The notes below the pieces were generated by a model. That model made no database searches, had not been told where the DNA came from, and saw nothing but the letters and a program-made list of their open reading frames with translations. DNA of 64,000 nt, from positions 1-64,000 of the forward strand of contig JAFRWW010000043.1 of the NCBI GenBank assembly GCA_017441585.1, read 5' to 3'. Shown piece by piece: positions 7,813 to 16,835 of this stretch (the stretch's first letter is position 1; each line of letters opens with the position of its first letter). The stretch comes from Lachnospiraceae bacterium. GTDB lineage: Bacteria > Bacillota > Clostridia > Lachnospirales > Lachnospiraceae. The translations under genes and the position numbers were made by a program.

Positions 7813-10365
7813 TCAGTGAGTCTCATACCAGTTACAGCCGATATTGATATCTACCTCCAGAGAGACCGGCAAATCAATAACCCTCGTCATCTCCTTCCTT
7901 ATAATATCGACTGTTATCTCCTTTTCTTCCTCCGGAACCTCTACCAGAAGCTCATCATGGACTTGTAAAAGCACCTGTGATTTAAGGCCGTTATTCTTTA
8001 ATTCTCTTTCAACATTTATCATGGCCATTTTCATGATATCTGCAGCCGTCCCCTGAATGGGAGCATTCATGGCTACACGCTCTCCGAACTGACGCTGCAT
8101 GAAATTACCGCTCTTAAGTTCGGGAACAGGTCTTTTACGACCATACATGGTGGTCACATATCCTTTTTCCTTTGCATTTTTTACCAGTTCATCCAGAAAG
8201 CTTTTTACGCCGGGATATGTGGCAAAATATTTTTCTATATATTCGGCTGCCTCAGATCTGGTAATGGACAGATCCTGACTCAGGCCAAATGAGGAAATAC
8301 CGTATACGATCCCGAAGTTGACCGCCTTTGCATTCCGGCGCATCTGGGGTGTCACCTCATCAAAGGGCACATGGAATACCTGTGACGCAGTGAGAGCATG
8401 TATATCCTGCTGTTGATTATAAGCCTCGATCAGTTTTTCATCTCCGGACATGCACGCCAGGATGCGAAGTTCTATCTGTGAATAATCGGCATCGATGAAC
8501 ACACAGCCTTCTTTAGGTACAAAAACCTTACGAAGCTGCTTGCCCTGCTCGGTCCTGACGGGGATATTCTGCAGATTGGGGTCAGAAGAACTGATACGCC
8601 CTGTGGCTGTGACCGTCTGATTAAAGCTGGTATGTATCCTGCCGTCGGAATCTATATAGTCAAGCAGTCCCACCGCATAGGTGGAATATAGCTTAGACAG
8701 AGCCCTGTATTCCAGGATATCAGCCACTATGGGATTATTGGGAGCCAGCTTCTCAAGAACATCGGCCGCCGTGGAATATCCCGTTTTAGTCTTTTTGCCA
8801 CCCTCAAGGGCCATCTTCTCAAAGAGTATCACTCCCAGCTGTTTGGGAGAATTGATGTTAAACTCCTCTCCCGCCTTCTCATAGATGGCTTTTTCCAACC
8901 TGTCTATACCCACCTTAAGGGAGGCGGCATATTGTTCCAGTTCGTCACGACGCACCAGCACGCCGGTCTTTTCCATCTCATTTAACGTAAAGACCAGAGG
9001 CATCTCCATATCCATATACAGAGACTCCATACCCTCTTCCTTAAGCCTTTCCAGATAAGATGTATATTTTGTCAGGGTTTCCCGTGCGATCTCCCCCGCA
9101 TCCTTTGAATCCGGCATATAATCACCGGAAAGCGGATTCAGAAGATACTCCATGATAGAGACATCATAGAGTCCCTTTCGACGTTTTATATCAAAATATT
9201 TAAGTAAAGGTTTTAACGACCAGGCCGCTACGGTGACATTTTCATCATCAAGCAGATCACAGATCAGCTTATACTCGGGACTTATGATAAAAAGAGCAGT
9301 CAGGGGTATCCTGTACGCCTCTTCCTCGTTCATACATAGACCCAGAGAAACAACTTCACCGTTTTTATCCGTCACCATACTGACACAGGACAGTCCCTTA
9401 TGGGCAGCCATGGCCTCTGTCACGGTCTTTATATCATCAAAAGCCACAATTTCGGTGACCTTACATGCCTTTTTAACAGGGGTTGAGGTCGGGGTATCCG
9501 TCACCTCAAACTTTCTGTAAAGGCTTTTAAGCTCCAGCGAGCGTACAATCTCAAAAGCCGCAGGGGTAAATATATTTTTCATGACGGCATCTTCAGGTTC
9601 ATAAGGGATATCCGCCGTTGTATTTATGGTGGCCAGCACCTTTGACAGCTCAGCCAGTTCAAAATTATCCATAAGTGTCTGCTTAAGAGCCTTTTTCGTG
9701 ATCTCTTCACGATGCTCCTTAAGATTCTCTATGGTGCCGTACTGCCCTATCAGTTCGGTTGCAGTTTTTTCGCCCACCTTGGGCACTCCGGGGATATTAT
9801 CGGAAGAATCTCCCATCAGAGCCTTAAGTTCTATGATGCCAAGAGGCGTCACTTTATACTTTTCCAGTACGTCTTTGGCATAAAAAGAGTCCGTAACGGA
9901 CTTTTTATCCTTAGTATGTGGAAGGCGGATCTTGGTCCTGTCTGTGGCCAGCTGTAACAGATCTCTGTCACCCGAGAGGATACACACCTCGAAGCCGGCA
10001 GCCTCCGCTTTTTTAGCCATGGTCCCTATGAGATCGTCAGCCTCAAGACCCTCCATGGATATGATGGGGATCTCCATGGCTGTGAGCAGATCCTTTACCA
10101 GAGGGACCTGGGCCCTTAGTTCTTCCGGCATGGGCTTTCTGGTGCCCTTATACGCTTCATATATGCCGTGTCTGAAGGTGGGCGCAGAGGTGTCAAAGGC
10201 CACCATTAGATGATCCGGTTTTTCATCCTCTATCACGGACAGTAATATATTTATAAAGCCATATACGGCATTGGTATACTCGCCCTTTGAATTAGTCAAA
10301 GTGGGAACGCCGTAAAACGCTCTGTTTATCATACTGTGTCCGTCTACAAGCAGAATCCTGTTCAT
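7813..10365 (-). CDS. polA: DNA polymerase I
   Basis: An 850-residue family A polymerase. The N-terminal 5'-nuclease domain starts NRILLVDGHSMINRAFYG and carries SGDRDLLQLA and GDSSDNIPGVP. The C-terminal polymerase has motif A DADYSQIELR, motif B RRNAKAVNFGIVYG and motif C LQVHDELLVEVP. In the central 3'-5' exonuclease domain (about 310-480) the catalytic Asp-x-Glu of the Exo I motif is not seen (SCVSMVTDKNG occupies the place), so proofreading is probably lost, as in Bacillus and Thermus enzymes. The ATG at 10365 has AAAGG 8 bp upstream; the open frame extends 23 codons further but without homology. It probably serves Okazaki-fragment maturation and repair. Confidence 0.96.
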   Translation of the reverse strand: MNRILLVDGHSMINRAFYGVPTLTNSKGEYTNAVYGFINILLSVIEDEKPDHLMVAFDTSAPTFRHGIYEAYKGTRKPMPEELRAQVPLVKDLLTAMEIPIISMEGLEADDLIGTMAKKAEAAGFEVCILSGDRDLLQLATDRTKIRLPHTKDKKSVTDSFYAKDVLEKYKVTPLGIIELKALMGDSSDNIPGVPKVGEKTATELIGQYGTIENLKEHREEITKKALKQTLMDNFELAELSKVLATINTTADIPYEPEDAVMKNIFTPAAFEIVRSLELKSLYRKFEVTDTPTSTPVKKACKVTEIVAFDDIKTVTEAMAAHKGLSCVSMVTDKNGEVVSLGLCMNEEEAYRIPLTALFIISPEYKLICDLLDDENVTVAAWSLKPLLKYFDIKRRKGLYDVSIMEYLLNPLSGDYMPDSKDAGEIARETLTKYTSYLERLKEEGMESLYMDMEMPLVFTLNEMEKTGVLVRRDELEQYAASLKVGIDRLEKAIYEKAGEEFNINSPKQLGVILFEKMALEGGKKTKTGYSTAADVLEKLAPNNPIVADILEYRALSKLYSTYAVGLLDYIDSDGRIHTSFNQTVTATGRISSSDPNLQNIPVRTEQGKQLRKVFVPKEGCVFIDADYSQIELRILACMSGDEKLIEAYNQQQDIHALTASQVFHVPFDEVTPQMRRNAKAVNFGIVYGISSFGLSQDLSITRSEAAEYIEKYFATYPGVKSFLDELVKNAKEKGYVTTMYGRKRPVPELKSGNFMQRQFGERVAMNAPIQGTAADIMKMAMINVERELKNNGLKSQVLLQVHDELLVEVPEEEKEITVDIIRKEMTRVIDLPVSLEVDINIGCNWYETH

Positions 10366-10452
10366 ACGCCAAACCTTTCTATTCTTTGGCATGAGGTGGC
10401 ATCTGCAAAGCAGATGACGGAGCCCTGATGCCATTTTTATATTTAAACTCTA

Positions 10453-10806
10453 CTATACCATGACACCGGTCCAGTACAGCATAAGTGTGATAAGGCACAG
10501 ACCAATCAGTATAAGAAGCATGATCCTGGCTCTTACCGCCGTACTCACAAAGCCGTTCTTTTCCTTAAACATCTTTTTAAAGTCTTCATCCACATCAAAA
10601 TAAAGCCCCTCGTCAAGATAACGGTGACTTTCATGAAAAAGGTAAGAAACCCTGAGTTCCTCCATGCAGTTTTCGCAGCTTTTCACATGCTTTAAAAATG
10701 CCTGTTGCGTGGACAACTCCATTTCAGAGTCCAGAAATGAAGGGATGAGATCCATGGTCTCCCTGCAGGACAAACTGCTTTTATTCGTCTTATTTAAACG
10801 CATCAT
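10453..10806 (-). CDS. Zinc-finger (zf-HC2-like) membrane protein, putative anti-sigma factor
   Basis: The 117-residue protein has the ZAS-type motif H40-x3-C44-x2-C47 (FLKHVKSCENCMEEL), with C14 as a possible additional ligand. A single transmembrane helix spans about residues 92-113 (ARIMLLILIGLCLITLMLYW) near the C-terminus. This is the layout of short anti-sigma factors that hold an ECF sigma factor at the membrane. No sigma-factor gene is next to it, so the partner is unknown. The ribosome binding site is weak, so the exact start (two adjacent ATGs) is uncertain. It is 87 bp upstream of polA on the same strand. Confidence 0.75.
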   Translation of the reverse strand: MMRLNKTNKSSLSCRETMDLIPSFLDSEMELSTQQAFLKHVKSCENCMEELRVSYLFHESHRYLDEGLYFDVDEDFKKMFKEKNGFVSTAVRARIMLLILIGLCLITLMLYWTGVMV

Positions 10807-10935
10807 ATTTATAACAGATCAACTCCGAATATAATGTATGCACTTAATATTGTATAAAAAGCACTACCTTACAGTTTAAATCAGCATAGCACTAATTGCA
10901 AGATAAAAATCCTGACAGCCTTTGTTATGACACAA

Positions 10936-10964
10936 TTGTCTTATTTGCTTTTTTCTGCTATAAT
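10936..10964 (+). promoter_or_regulatory. Sigma-A-type promoter for the CheY/CheX pair
   Basis: Plus strand TTGTCT (10936-10941), 17-bp spacer, perfect TATAAT (10959-10964). The leader to the ATG at 11088 is about 117 nt. This is a divergent region with the anti-sigma-like gene. Confidence 0.75.
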
Positions 10965-11087
10965 CGTAAGAGTTAGTATTAATCGTTTAATTGTTTTCGC
11001 CTGCCAAATGTCGTGCCATAGTAAAATACACTGTATCGATATTAAATGGCAGGAATAATAATTATAGAAAGGTTATCAGGTGTGCTC

Positions 11088-11468
11088 ATGGAAGAAAAAG
11101 ATCTGACAATACTGATATGTGACGATTCACTGCTGGCAAGGAGAAGCCTTAAGGAAAATCTGGCTTCCCTTAATATTACTTCGATCCTGGAAGTATCCGA
11201 CGGCCAGTCAGCCGTGGATGTATTTAAGGAAAAACACCCCGATATCGTCTTTCTGGACATTGTAATGCCTGTAAAGGACGGGATTCAGGCCGTGCGCGAG
11301 ATGATCGAGCACGATCCTGCCGCCAGTATCGTGATGGTATCATCCGTGGGTACTCAGGCTAATCTTAGAGAAGCCCTGAAAGCAGGCGCAAAGGATTTCA
11401 TCCAAAAGCCCGCCGAATTTGAGCAGCTGAAGAACGTTATCACCACCATCGTAAAGAACAAGGTCTGA
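11088..11468 (+). CDS. CheY-like single-domain response regulator
   Basis: A 126-residue receiver domain with no output domain. The acidic pair D12-D13 (LICDDS), phosphoacceptor D57 (VFLDIVMP), the switch Ser in MVSS (about 85) and K107 (IQKP) are all in place. I chose the ATG at 11088 with AGG 8 bp upstream; the open frame begins 14 codons earlier. It is followed after 20 bp by a CheX-like gene, which in motility systems removes the phosphate from CheY. The pair therefore looks like a small phospho-signalling unit, for chemotaxis or another behaviour. Confidence 0.9.
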   Translation: MEEKDLTILICDDSLLARRSLKENLASLNITSILEVSDGQSAVDVFKEKHPDIVFLDIVMPVKDGIQAVREMIEHDPAASIVMVSSVGTQANLREALKAGAKDFIQKPAEFEQLKNVITTIVKNKV

Positions 11469-11488
11469 CCAGCCTTTCGGAGGTATTC

Positions 11489-11917
11489 ATGTCATACAGG
11501 GATCTGTATATTCAGGAATTAAATAACTGTCTTTTGGAAAATGTAGCCCCGGACTGTTCCATGAAGGAAGCCTTCGATCTGACATCCACGGACATAAGCT
11601 GCTATATCTCACAGCTTATCATAGGCGATTATGCGGCATTTACCGCCGTTTATTCTGCTCCTGAAGTGTTAAACGCCTTTGCCACAGCCTATGCCGGGTT
11701 TGATGTCACCGACGATGTCCGTGATGAGATCATCGGTGATTTCTTAAACCTTATAAACGGCAAATTTGCCGTAGCACTCTCCAATTCCAGATCTGTGGAG
11801 TGCACCCTGAGTGTGCCCGAGTTTACTCTCATTGATAAAGTAAAACTCCACGAGTCATCTTATGTGATTCCGGTGGAGTTTTCATTCGGGATTGTTAACT
11901 TTATATTTTCAGAATAA
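11489..11917 (+). CDS. CheX/CheC-like phosphatase-type protein
   Basis: A 142-residue protein. The segment DEIIGDFLNLINGKFAVAL resembles the CheC/CheX/FliY helix in which an Asp/Glu and an Asn attack phospho-CheY (E-x2-N or D/E-x3-N pattern). The rest alternates strands and helices as in the CheX fold. GGAGG precedes the ATG, and the gene begins 20 bp after the CheY-like gene, which supports the match. It ends 44 bp before the convergent thrC. Family membership is likely but the sequence is diverged, so phosphatase activity is an inference. Confidence 0.7.
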   Translation: MSYRDLYIQELNNCLLENVAPDCSMKEAFDLTSTDISCYISQLIIGDYAAFTAVYSAPEVLNAFATAYAGFDVTDDVRDEIIGDFLNLINGKFAVALSNSRSVECTLSVPEFTLIDKVKLHESSYVIPVEFSFGIVNFIFSE

Positions 11918-11961
11918 GATTTTATCACAACACCACAAAAGCCTGGATACTCATATCATTC

Positions 11962-13452
11962 TCACTGAGCAAATCCTCTTACCTGTTCTTCTATCCCGTC
12001 AATATCACATACTGTATCATGTAGTACGGGCGCATTCTTTATGCCTTGAATTGCTTCGGGTATGGCTACTTTTGAGAGCGCCGACAGTTCGTCTGCCAGT
12101 TCAAAATCTCCAAGGCCGTCATACTTTGCCTTATCTATGGCTGACAGAACAGAATGTGCGAACTTATAGGGCGACGCGGTGGATGCGATCACTGTCCTGT
12201 TTGTATCCTGCGTATCCTTTACATATTTATCATATACTGCGCCGGCGACTGCGGTGTGGGTATCAAGCACATAGCCCGTATCTTTGTAAAGGGATGCTAT
12301 CTTTGCAAACACTTCGGATTCCAGGGCAGTGCCGCCGTAGAAATCGGAAAGCTTTGCCTTCATGTCATCCGTGATCTCATATCTGCCCTTTTCCGAAAGA
12401 TCCTTCATAAGGGAAGCAGTCACCTCGGAATCCTCTCCTGCTATATGATAGATCAGTCTCTCCAGGTTAGAAGAGATCAGAATATCCATGGAAGGTGAAC
12501 TGGTGAGGATGAACTCACGATTCTTATCATATACTCCTGTCTTAAAGAAATCGTAGAGTACCTTATTTTCATTGGAAGCGCAGATAAGCTTATCCACAGG
12601 CAGTCCCATGCGCTTTGCATAATGGGCAGCCAGAATATTTCCGAAATTTCCTGTAGGAACGGTAATATTGATCTTCTCTCCCGCTTCTATCACGCCCTGC
12701 TTAAGAAGCTGCCCGTAAGCATAGACATAATATACGATCTGGGGCACCAGACGCCCTATGTTAATAGAGTTGGCTGAAGAAAATACAAAGCCCTTTTCCT
12801 TGATGTCCGCATTCAGTTTACTGTCAGCAAACATCTTTTTCACGGCGCTCTGACAGTCGTCAAAATTACCGTTAACACCTACTACTTTGACATTATTTCC
12901 CTTCTGTGTCACCATCTGACGCTCCTGGATATTGGAGACGCCGCCCTTGGGATAAAAGACCATGATCCTGGTACCGGGCACGTCCGCAAAGCCTGCCATG
13001 GCAGCCTTACCCGTATCTCCCGAAGTAGCTGTAAGGATCAGTATCTCGTCATTCACCCCATTCTTTTTAGCGCTGGTGGTCATGAGATGGGGAAGGATGG
13101 ACAGGGCCATATCCTTAAAGGCTATGGTCTGGCCATGGAACAGTTCCAGATAATATGCTCCGCCAGCCTCTTTCACGGGGGCTATCACGGGATTATCAAA
13201 TTTATCGTCATAAGCACTGTCGATGCAGTTTTTCAGTTCCTCATCGGTGAAATCAGTGAGAAACAGCTTCATAACCTCCATGGCGGTCTGTCTGTAGCTC
13301 ATATCCTTAAGGTCATCAAGAGACACCTTAAACTCAGGTATATATTCGGGGACAAAGAGACCTCCGTCGGGAGCCAGGCCCTTTATGATGGCCTGTGACG
13401 CAGTAACCTTTAAATCCTTGTTTCTGGTGGTGGTATAAAACAGTTCGCTCAT
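11962..13452 (-). CDS. thrC: Threonine synthase
   Basis: This PLP enzyme converts O-phosphohomoserine to threonine. The N-terminus (FYTTTRN, GLAPDGGLFVPE) and the PLP-lysine motif FHGQTIAFKDMA with K113 are typical of the longer (about 490-residue) threonine synthase subclass. ILTATSGDTGKAAMAGF and the phosphate-binding PTGNFGNILAA follow. Length is normal at 496. It is a single gene here, without homoserine dehydrogenase or kinase beside it. A GGAGA site precedes the ATG. Its promoter overlaps a dispersed repeat (see 13501-13530). Confidence 0.96.
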   Translation of the reverse strand: MSELFYTTTRNKDLKVTASQAIIKGLAPDGGLFVPEYIPEFKVSLDDLKDMSYRQTAMEVMKLFLTDFTDEELKNCIDSAYDDKFDNPVIAPVKEAGGAYYLELFHGQTIAFKDMALSILPHLMTTSAKKNGVNDEILILTATSGDTGKAAMAGFADVPGTRIMVFYPKGGVSNIQERQMVTQKGNNVKVVGVNGNFDDCQSAVKKMFADSKLNADIKEKGFVFSSANSINIGRLVPQIVYYVYAYGQLLKQGVIEAGEKINITVPTGNFGNILAAHYAKRMGLPVDKLICASNENKVLYDFFKTGVYDKNREFILTSSPSMDILISSNLERLIYHIAGEDSEVTASLMKDLSEKGRYEITDDMKAKLSDFYGGTALESEVFAKIASLYKDTGYVLDTHTAVAGAVYDKYVKDTQDTNRTVIASTASPYKFAHSVLSAIDKAKYDGLGDFELADELSALSKVAIPEAIQGIKNAPVLHDTVCDIDGIEEQVRGFAQ

Positions 13453-13500
13453 TCTTTTCTCCTCATATTTTCAGATTCTTCACTAAATTCCTCTTAAATG

Positions 13501-13530
13501 ACTATAACAGAGGTCATCCTGAGGAGGCAA
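13501..13530 (-). promoter_or_regulatory. thrC: Probable thrC promoter, -35 inside a mosaic repeat
   Basis: Minus strand TTGCCT (13525-13530), 18-bp spacer and TATAGT (13501-13506) preceded by TG one base upstream (extended -10). The -35 hexamer lies within the repeat element at 13513-13541. Confidence 0.55.
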
Positions 13531-13541
13531 GACGAAGGATC
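13513..13541. repeat. Mosaic stem-loop element, short form (ATCCT/AGGAT type)
   Basis: Begins GTCATCCTGAGG and ends GACGAAGGATC; the arms ATCCT and AGGAT pair. It sits just upstream of thrC and supplies its -35 hexamer. Confidence 0.7.
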
Positions 13542-13585
13542 TTTTTTTAATTTGCTTGATATTACAAAAGATTATACGTAAAAAA

Positions 13586-13613
13586 CAGACAGTGGTCAGT
13601 ATACCACAGTCTG
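13586..13613 (-). terminator. Rho-independent terminator, distal of a tandem pair
   Basis: Arms CAGACAGTGGT and ACCACAGTCTG (one mismatch, 6-nt loop). In minus-strand reading a run of six T follows. It lies 58 bp beyond the hydrolase stop codon. Confidence 0.75.
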
Positions 13614-13633
13614 CCCTTTCAGTCAAAACAAAA

Positions 13634-13657
13634 CGTCATGGCCCTACAGCCATGACG
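13634..13657 (-). terminator. Rho-independent terminator of the SleB-type gene
   Basis: CGTCATGGC pairs with GCCATGACG around a 6-nt loop, followed on the minus strand by TTTTGTTTTG. It begins 13 bp after the hydrolase stop codon, with a second terminator just downstream. Confidence 0.8.
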
Positions 13658-13670
13658 CCTTAATCAAAAA

Positions 13671-14537
13671 TTAATTAATGTAGAAACTCTGTCCGCCGTA
13701 GGTAAACATGTAAATCCTGTTTCCCCAGTTTGTGGGAGATGTGCTCTTTCTGAAATAAAGAGCGCCCTTTGAATTATCCTCACCCGAAAGAGCCTTATCT
13801 ACTGCCGCCATGGCTGCGGGGCTTGGCATGGATGCCGCGAACCTGCCTGATGCCACGGGTGAAAACTGTCCGGGCTGTGCGATGACTGCGGTAACAGAAT
13901 TAGGGAATCTGTAATTCTTAACCCTGTTAAGTACCACATTCGCCACCAGCTGCATACCTGCCACGCCCTGGGTATGTGCCTCTGCGTGAACTATCTTGCA
14001 AAGATTCATATAATCAGCGTCTGAAAGTCCGTAATGATCACCGTCATCAGGGGCCTGTGTCTGTCCCAGAACCTCAGTATCCTGTACCTGAGATTCTTCA
14101 GGTGCTGCGGTCTCAGCAGCCTTTGCTTCACTCTCTGCAGCCTTGGGCTCTCCTTTTACTTCCTGAACTTTTTCTTCGCTCTTTTTAGTCTCTTCTACCT
14201 TAGGTGCTGCGGCCTCTTCCTTTTCAGAATCTGCAGACGCCTCATCAGCGTCCTCGTCCTCACCTGAGCAGGCTACTTCATAAGAAATTCCGTCAGAATC
14301 GTCTCCGTCAAAATAATCATTATAGATTTCCATACCTCTGTCGGTATCTCCGCTGTTGATGGCTTCCTTGAACTCTGACATAACCTTTGAAGGAAGAACG
14401 AACTCACCCGCCAGGGTACTCTTTACAAAAGTTTCGTAATCAACCGGCGCTGCCATAACACTAACTGTGGAAAGCACGGTGATGGCACCTGATATCATGA
14501 TCGCCTTTACCGCTGCTTTTAACTTACTGGTCAACAT
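13671..14537 (-). CDS. Secreted cell-wall hydrolase, SleB/Hydrolase_2 family
   Basis: A 288-residue protein with a signal peptide (1-29, ending SVMAA). Next come an N-terminal segment of about 60 residues, an acidic and then Glu/Ala/Lys-rich low-complexity linker (about 90-160), and a C-terminal SleB-type domain. That domain has LCKIVHAEAHTQG (with the probable catalytic Glu), GMQLVANVVLNRVKNYRFP, GQFSPV and YFRKSTSPTNWG. The family is lytic-transglycosylase-like and cleaves peptidoglycan; SleB is a spore cortex enzyme, but many Lachnospiraceae use relatives in vegetative growth. GAGGAG precedes the ATG. Two tandem terminators follow the gene, so it is probably monocistronic. Confidence 0.88.
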   Translation of the reverse strand: MLTSKLKAAVKAIMISGAITVLSTVSVMAAPVDYETFVKSTLAGEFVLPSKVMSEFKEAINSGDTDRGMEIYNDYFDGDDSDGISYEVACSGEDEDADEASADSEKEEAAAPKVEETKKSEEKVQEVKGEPKAAESEAKAAETAAPEESQVQDTEVLGQTQAPDDGDHYGLSDADYMNLCKIVHAEAHTQGVAGMQLVANVVLNRVKNYRFPNSVTAVIAQPGQFSPVASGRFAASMPSPAAMAAVDKALSGEDNSKGALYFRKSTSPTNWGNRIYMFTYGGQSFYIN

Positions 14538-14793
14538 TATTACTCCTCTTTCATTACGGTTTCAAAAATGCTATAATTCAGTTGCATTTAACAAAACCTT
14601 AATATTTCTCCATTGCAACATTGGTAATTATAACGCAATTATCATCATTTGTTAAGGAAATGTTACAAAGTTTTTGCTTTTCGTAAATCCTTAACAAAAT
14701 TTTGGTCTACATAACAGTTGGCACATTGTTTAATATTACAACAGACTTGTGTTTGAGCAAAAATCGATTTGCATATATTGTATAGAGGTATTG

Positions 14794-15627
14794 ATGCTCC
14801 CGGGTGTATTTATTAACAAAAAGAAAAATAATGAGGTATATTTCAGGTCTTCCATCACTGTTTTTTCAAGACATATTTCCCTTGGAAGCTATGAAAGTGA
14901 AGAAAAAGCCCACCGGGCATACATGGCTGCGCATGTTCTTTTAAAGGATCTAACCTGCGCTCCCGGCGATTATTTAAGCCGTACAGAATATGCCCAAACC
15001 ATTCCTTTTGACAAATTCATCTGTCTTATAAACCTTCGCGACAATAAGGTTTATTTTTCCACTCCCATTTATATAATGAAAAACTTCTTCCGCTATTATT
15101 TGGAACCGGACAGATTTATGACCTTTGATATAGACGACCTTTTCTATTATGCAAGGCACAGGATACAGCGCCGGGGCGGACGGCTTTTCACCGCGGATTA
15201 CGGCATGCAGGTCACCCTCTCCACCCGCTACGGCATACGCCCCTATGCGGTTAAGGGCCGGGATTATGAGTTCATAAACGGGGATGAACTGGATTACAGA
15301 TATGAGAACATACGGATAATCAGCAGATATACAGGCGTCATACCCCGATATGCAAAAAAAGCCGGCACTAAGACCGACACCACAAGAGACCTTAAATATA
15401 AGGTAAAGATACATTTTAAGGGTAATTATTCGGTGGGGGACTTTGACGATGAGTCCACCGCCGCCATAGCCTATAATAAGGCGGCGGATCACATAAAGAA
15501 GTGTTTTCCTTCAAAAAACTACGCACAGAACTTTATAGAGGATCTGCCTGCCAGGGAATATGCGCGTCTGTATACCCAGATCGACATCGGCAGCTTCGAA
15601 GAAAGCTTTGATTCAAGGTATGGCTGA
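14794..15627 (+). CDS. AP2-like DNA-binding protein with a degenerate HNH-like middle segment
   Basis: I start the 277-residue protein at the ATG at 14794 because AGAGG lies 5 bp upstream; an in-frame GTG 15 codons earlier lacks a site. Residues about 15-55 (YFRSSITVFSRHISLGSYESEEKAHRAY) and about 205-245 (KVKIHFKGNYSVGDFDDESTAAIAYNKAA) both match the pattern of AP2/ERF folds: three strands, then D/E-x-A-x-x-A-Y. Between them, RYGIRPYAVKG...INGDELDYRYENIRII resembles the HNH region of AP2-HNH homing endonucleases, but I see no clear catalytic His pair. It may be a domesticated, nuclease-dead homing endonuclease acting as a DNA-binding protein. It converges on the GH25 gene with only 5 bp between stop codons. 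Some rare codon choices suggest it may be foreign. Confidence 0.6.
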   Translation: MLPGVFINKKKNNEVYFRSSITVFSRHISLGSYESEEKAHRAYMAAHVLLKDLTCAPGDYLSRTEYAQTIPFDKFICLINLRDNKVYFSTPIYIMKNFFRYYLEPDRFMTFDIDDLFYYARHRIQRRGGRLFTADYGMQVTLSTRYGIRPYAVKGRDYEFINGDELDYRYENIRIISRYTGVIPRYAKKAGTKTDTTRDLKYKVKIHFKGNYSVGDFDDESTAAIAYNKAADHIKKCFPSKNYAQNFIEDLPAREYARLYTQIDIGSFEESFDSRYG

Positions 15628-15632
15628 AGCCC

Positions 15633-16835
15633 TCATCTGTACTTATAATCCACGAAGCTTATATCCAGATCCACGGCGTCATCTATACCGTCAATACGCC
15701 CGTTGGAAGAATATTGCCACATGGTATATCTGTAAGGGTATTCTGACATGGTGAGCTGCTCTCCCTCCTTAAGGTGAGCTGCATCCACCAGCCACACATC
15801 ATAACCGTCCAAAAGCCCCGGGCTCATGTCCTTTGACAGACGGTGCTTAGAGGCGCCTATCATAGACCTGTAGCCATAGCCGTTCACCGTGTCGCAAAAG
15901 CGCTTTGCGATACCTGAGAGCTGCTCGGGATCAAGGCCTTCAGTCCTGCCGGGTTCGCCGGTGATCTCCTCGGAATAAAATACTATGGGATAGGATACCT
16001 TGTGTGCCGCAGCGGCAGCCACGGCGTAATTTGCCTCTTCCACTGCCTCTTGCTGATCCTTGGCCTGGGAATAAAAATATATCCCCACGTCTATCCCGTT
16101 ATCATTGGCACCTTTTATATTTTCTTCAAATCTTTCGTCAAAGACCACAGCTCCGGTGGAATAACCCCTCACTCCCATTCTGATCATGGCAAAATCTATT
16201 CCGGAGGCGGCCACCTTTTCCCAGTCGATCTTTCCCTGATACTTGGATACGTCTATACCATAGGAAGAAACCTTACGGCCTGAGCTGTAATACTGCAGTT
16301 CATTCCCTTCCTGCCTGAAAAAGTCGGAGGAATAAGTATTCCGGGGAATATTCTCATCTATTTCCAGAAGTTCTTCCTCACCGGAATCGGCACAGTTAAA
16401 TGTTCCCTCATCATCACGTTCCACAGCCTGCACGCCATCGGCGTTATCCCCGTCATCTTCATCCCGGGTGCTGTCGGACAGGCTGTCGGAAGTATATTTT
16501 CTCAATATCTCATCGGGGCTTACGCTCTTTTTAGAAGACGATGAATCCTTATCGCCATACATATTCCAAAAATCCAGATCATCCGAAGTGAGTCCGCTCC
16601 CGGTATACTCTCCCTCGGGAAAAGGATCACCCTCGTCGTTATCATCCGACTTTAAATCCTTTTCATCTTCCACCCGTACCACACTCTTTTTGTTTGATGA
16701 GAGCTTATCGGCATTCAGCATCAGAACAGCCAGGATAACCAGGGAAAATAAAGCAAGAGCTCCCAGAACGCTGAGTATCAGCTTCAGGGAGTCTCCTTTT
16801 TTATCTGAATAGAAATTGTCATCATTAAGCTTCAT
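15633..16835 (-). CDS. Membrane-anchored GH25 lysozyme-like protein
   Basis: Residues 1-17 are cytoplasmic, 18-41 a membrane anchor, 42-185 an acidic Ser/Asp-rich spacer, and about 192-400 a GH25 domain. Conserved features are YGIDVSKYQG (D195), FAMIRMGVRGY, GVYFYSQA-like GIYFYSQA, MWQYSSNG and DLDISF. The usual Asp-x-Glu catalytic motif reads Y287-S288-E289, so the first acid is replaced while the general-acid Glu remains; activity is therefore uncertain. The start codon overlaps the end of rnfB by 11 bp and the local ribosome binding site is weak, so translation is probably coupled to rnfB. It would act on peptidoglycan outside the membrane. Confidence 0.85.
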   Translation of the reverse strand: MKLNDDNFYSDKKGDSLKLILSVLGALALFSLVILAVLMLNADKLSSNKKSVVRVEDEKDLKSDDNDEGDPFPEGEYTGSGLTSDDLDFWNMYGDKDSSSSKKSVSPDEILRKYTSDSLSDSTRDEDDGDNADGVQAVERDDEGTFNCADSGEEELLEIDENIPRNTYSSDFFRQEGNELQYYSSGRKVSSYGIDVSKYQGKIDWEKVAASGIDFAMIRMGVRGYSTGAVVFDERFEENIKGANDNGIDVGIYFYSQAKDQQEAVEEANYAVAAAAAHKVSYPIVFYSEEITGEPGRTEGLDPEQLSGIAKRFCDTVNGYGYRSMIGASKHRLSKDMSPGLLDGYDVWLVDAAHLKEGEQLTMSEYPYRYTMWQYSSNGRIDGIDDAVDLDISFVDYKYR

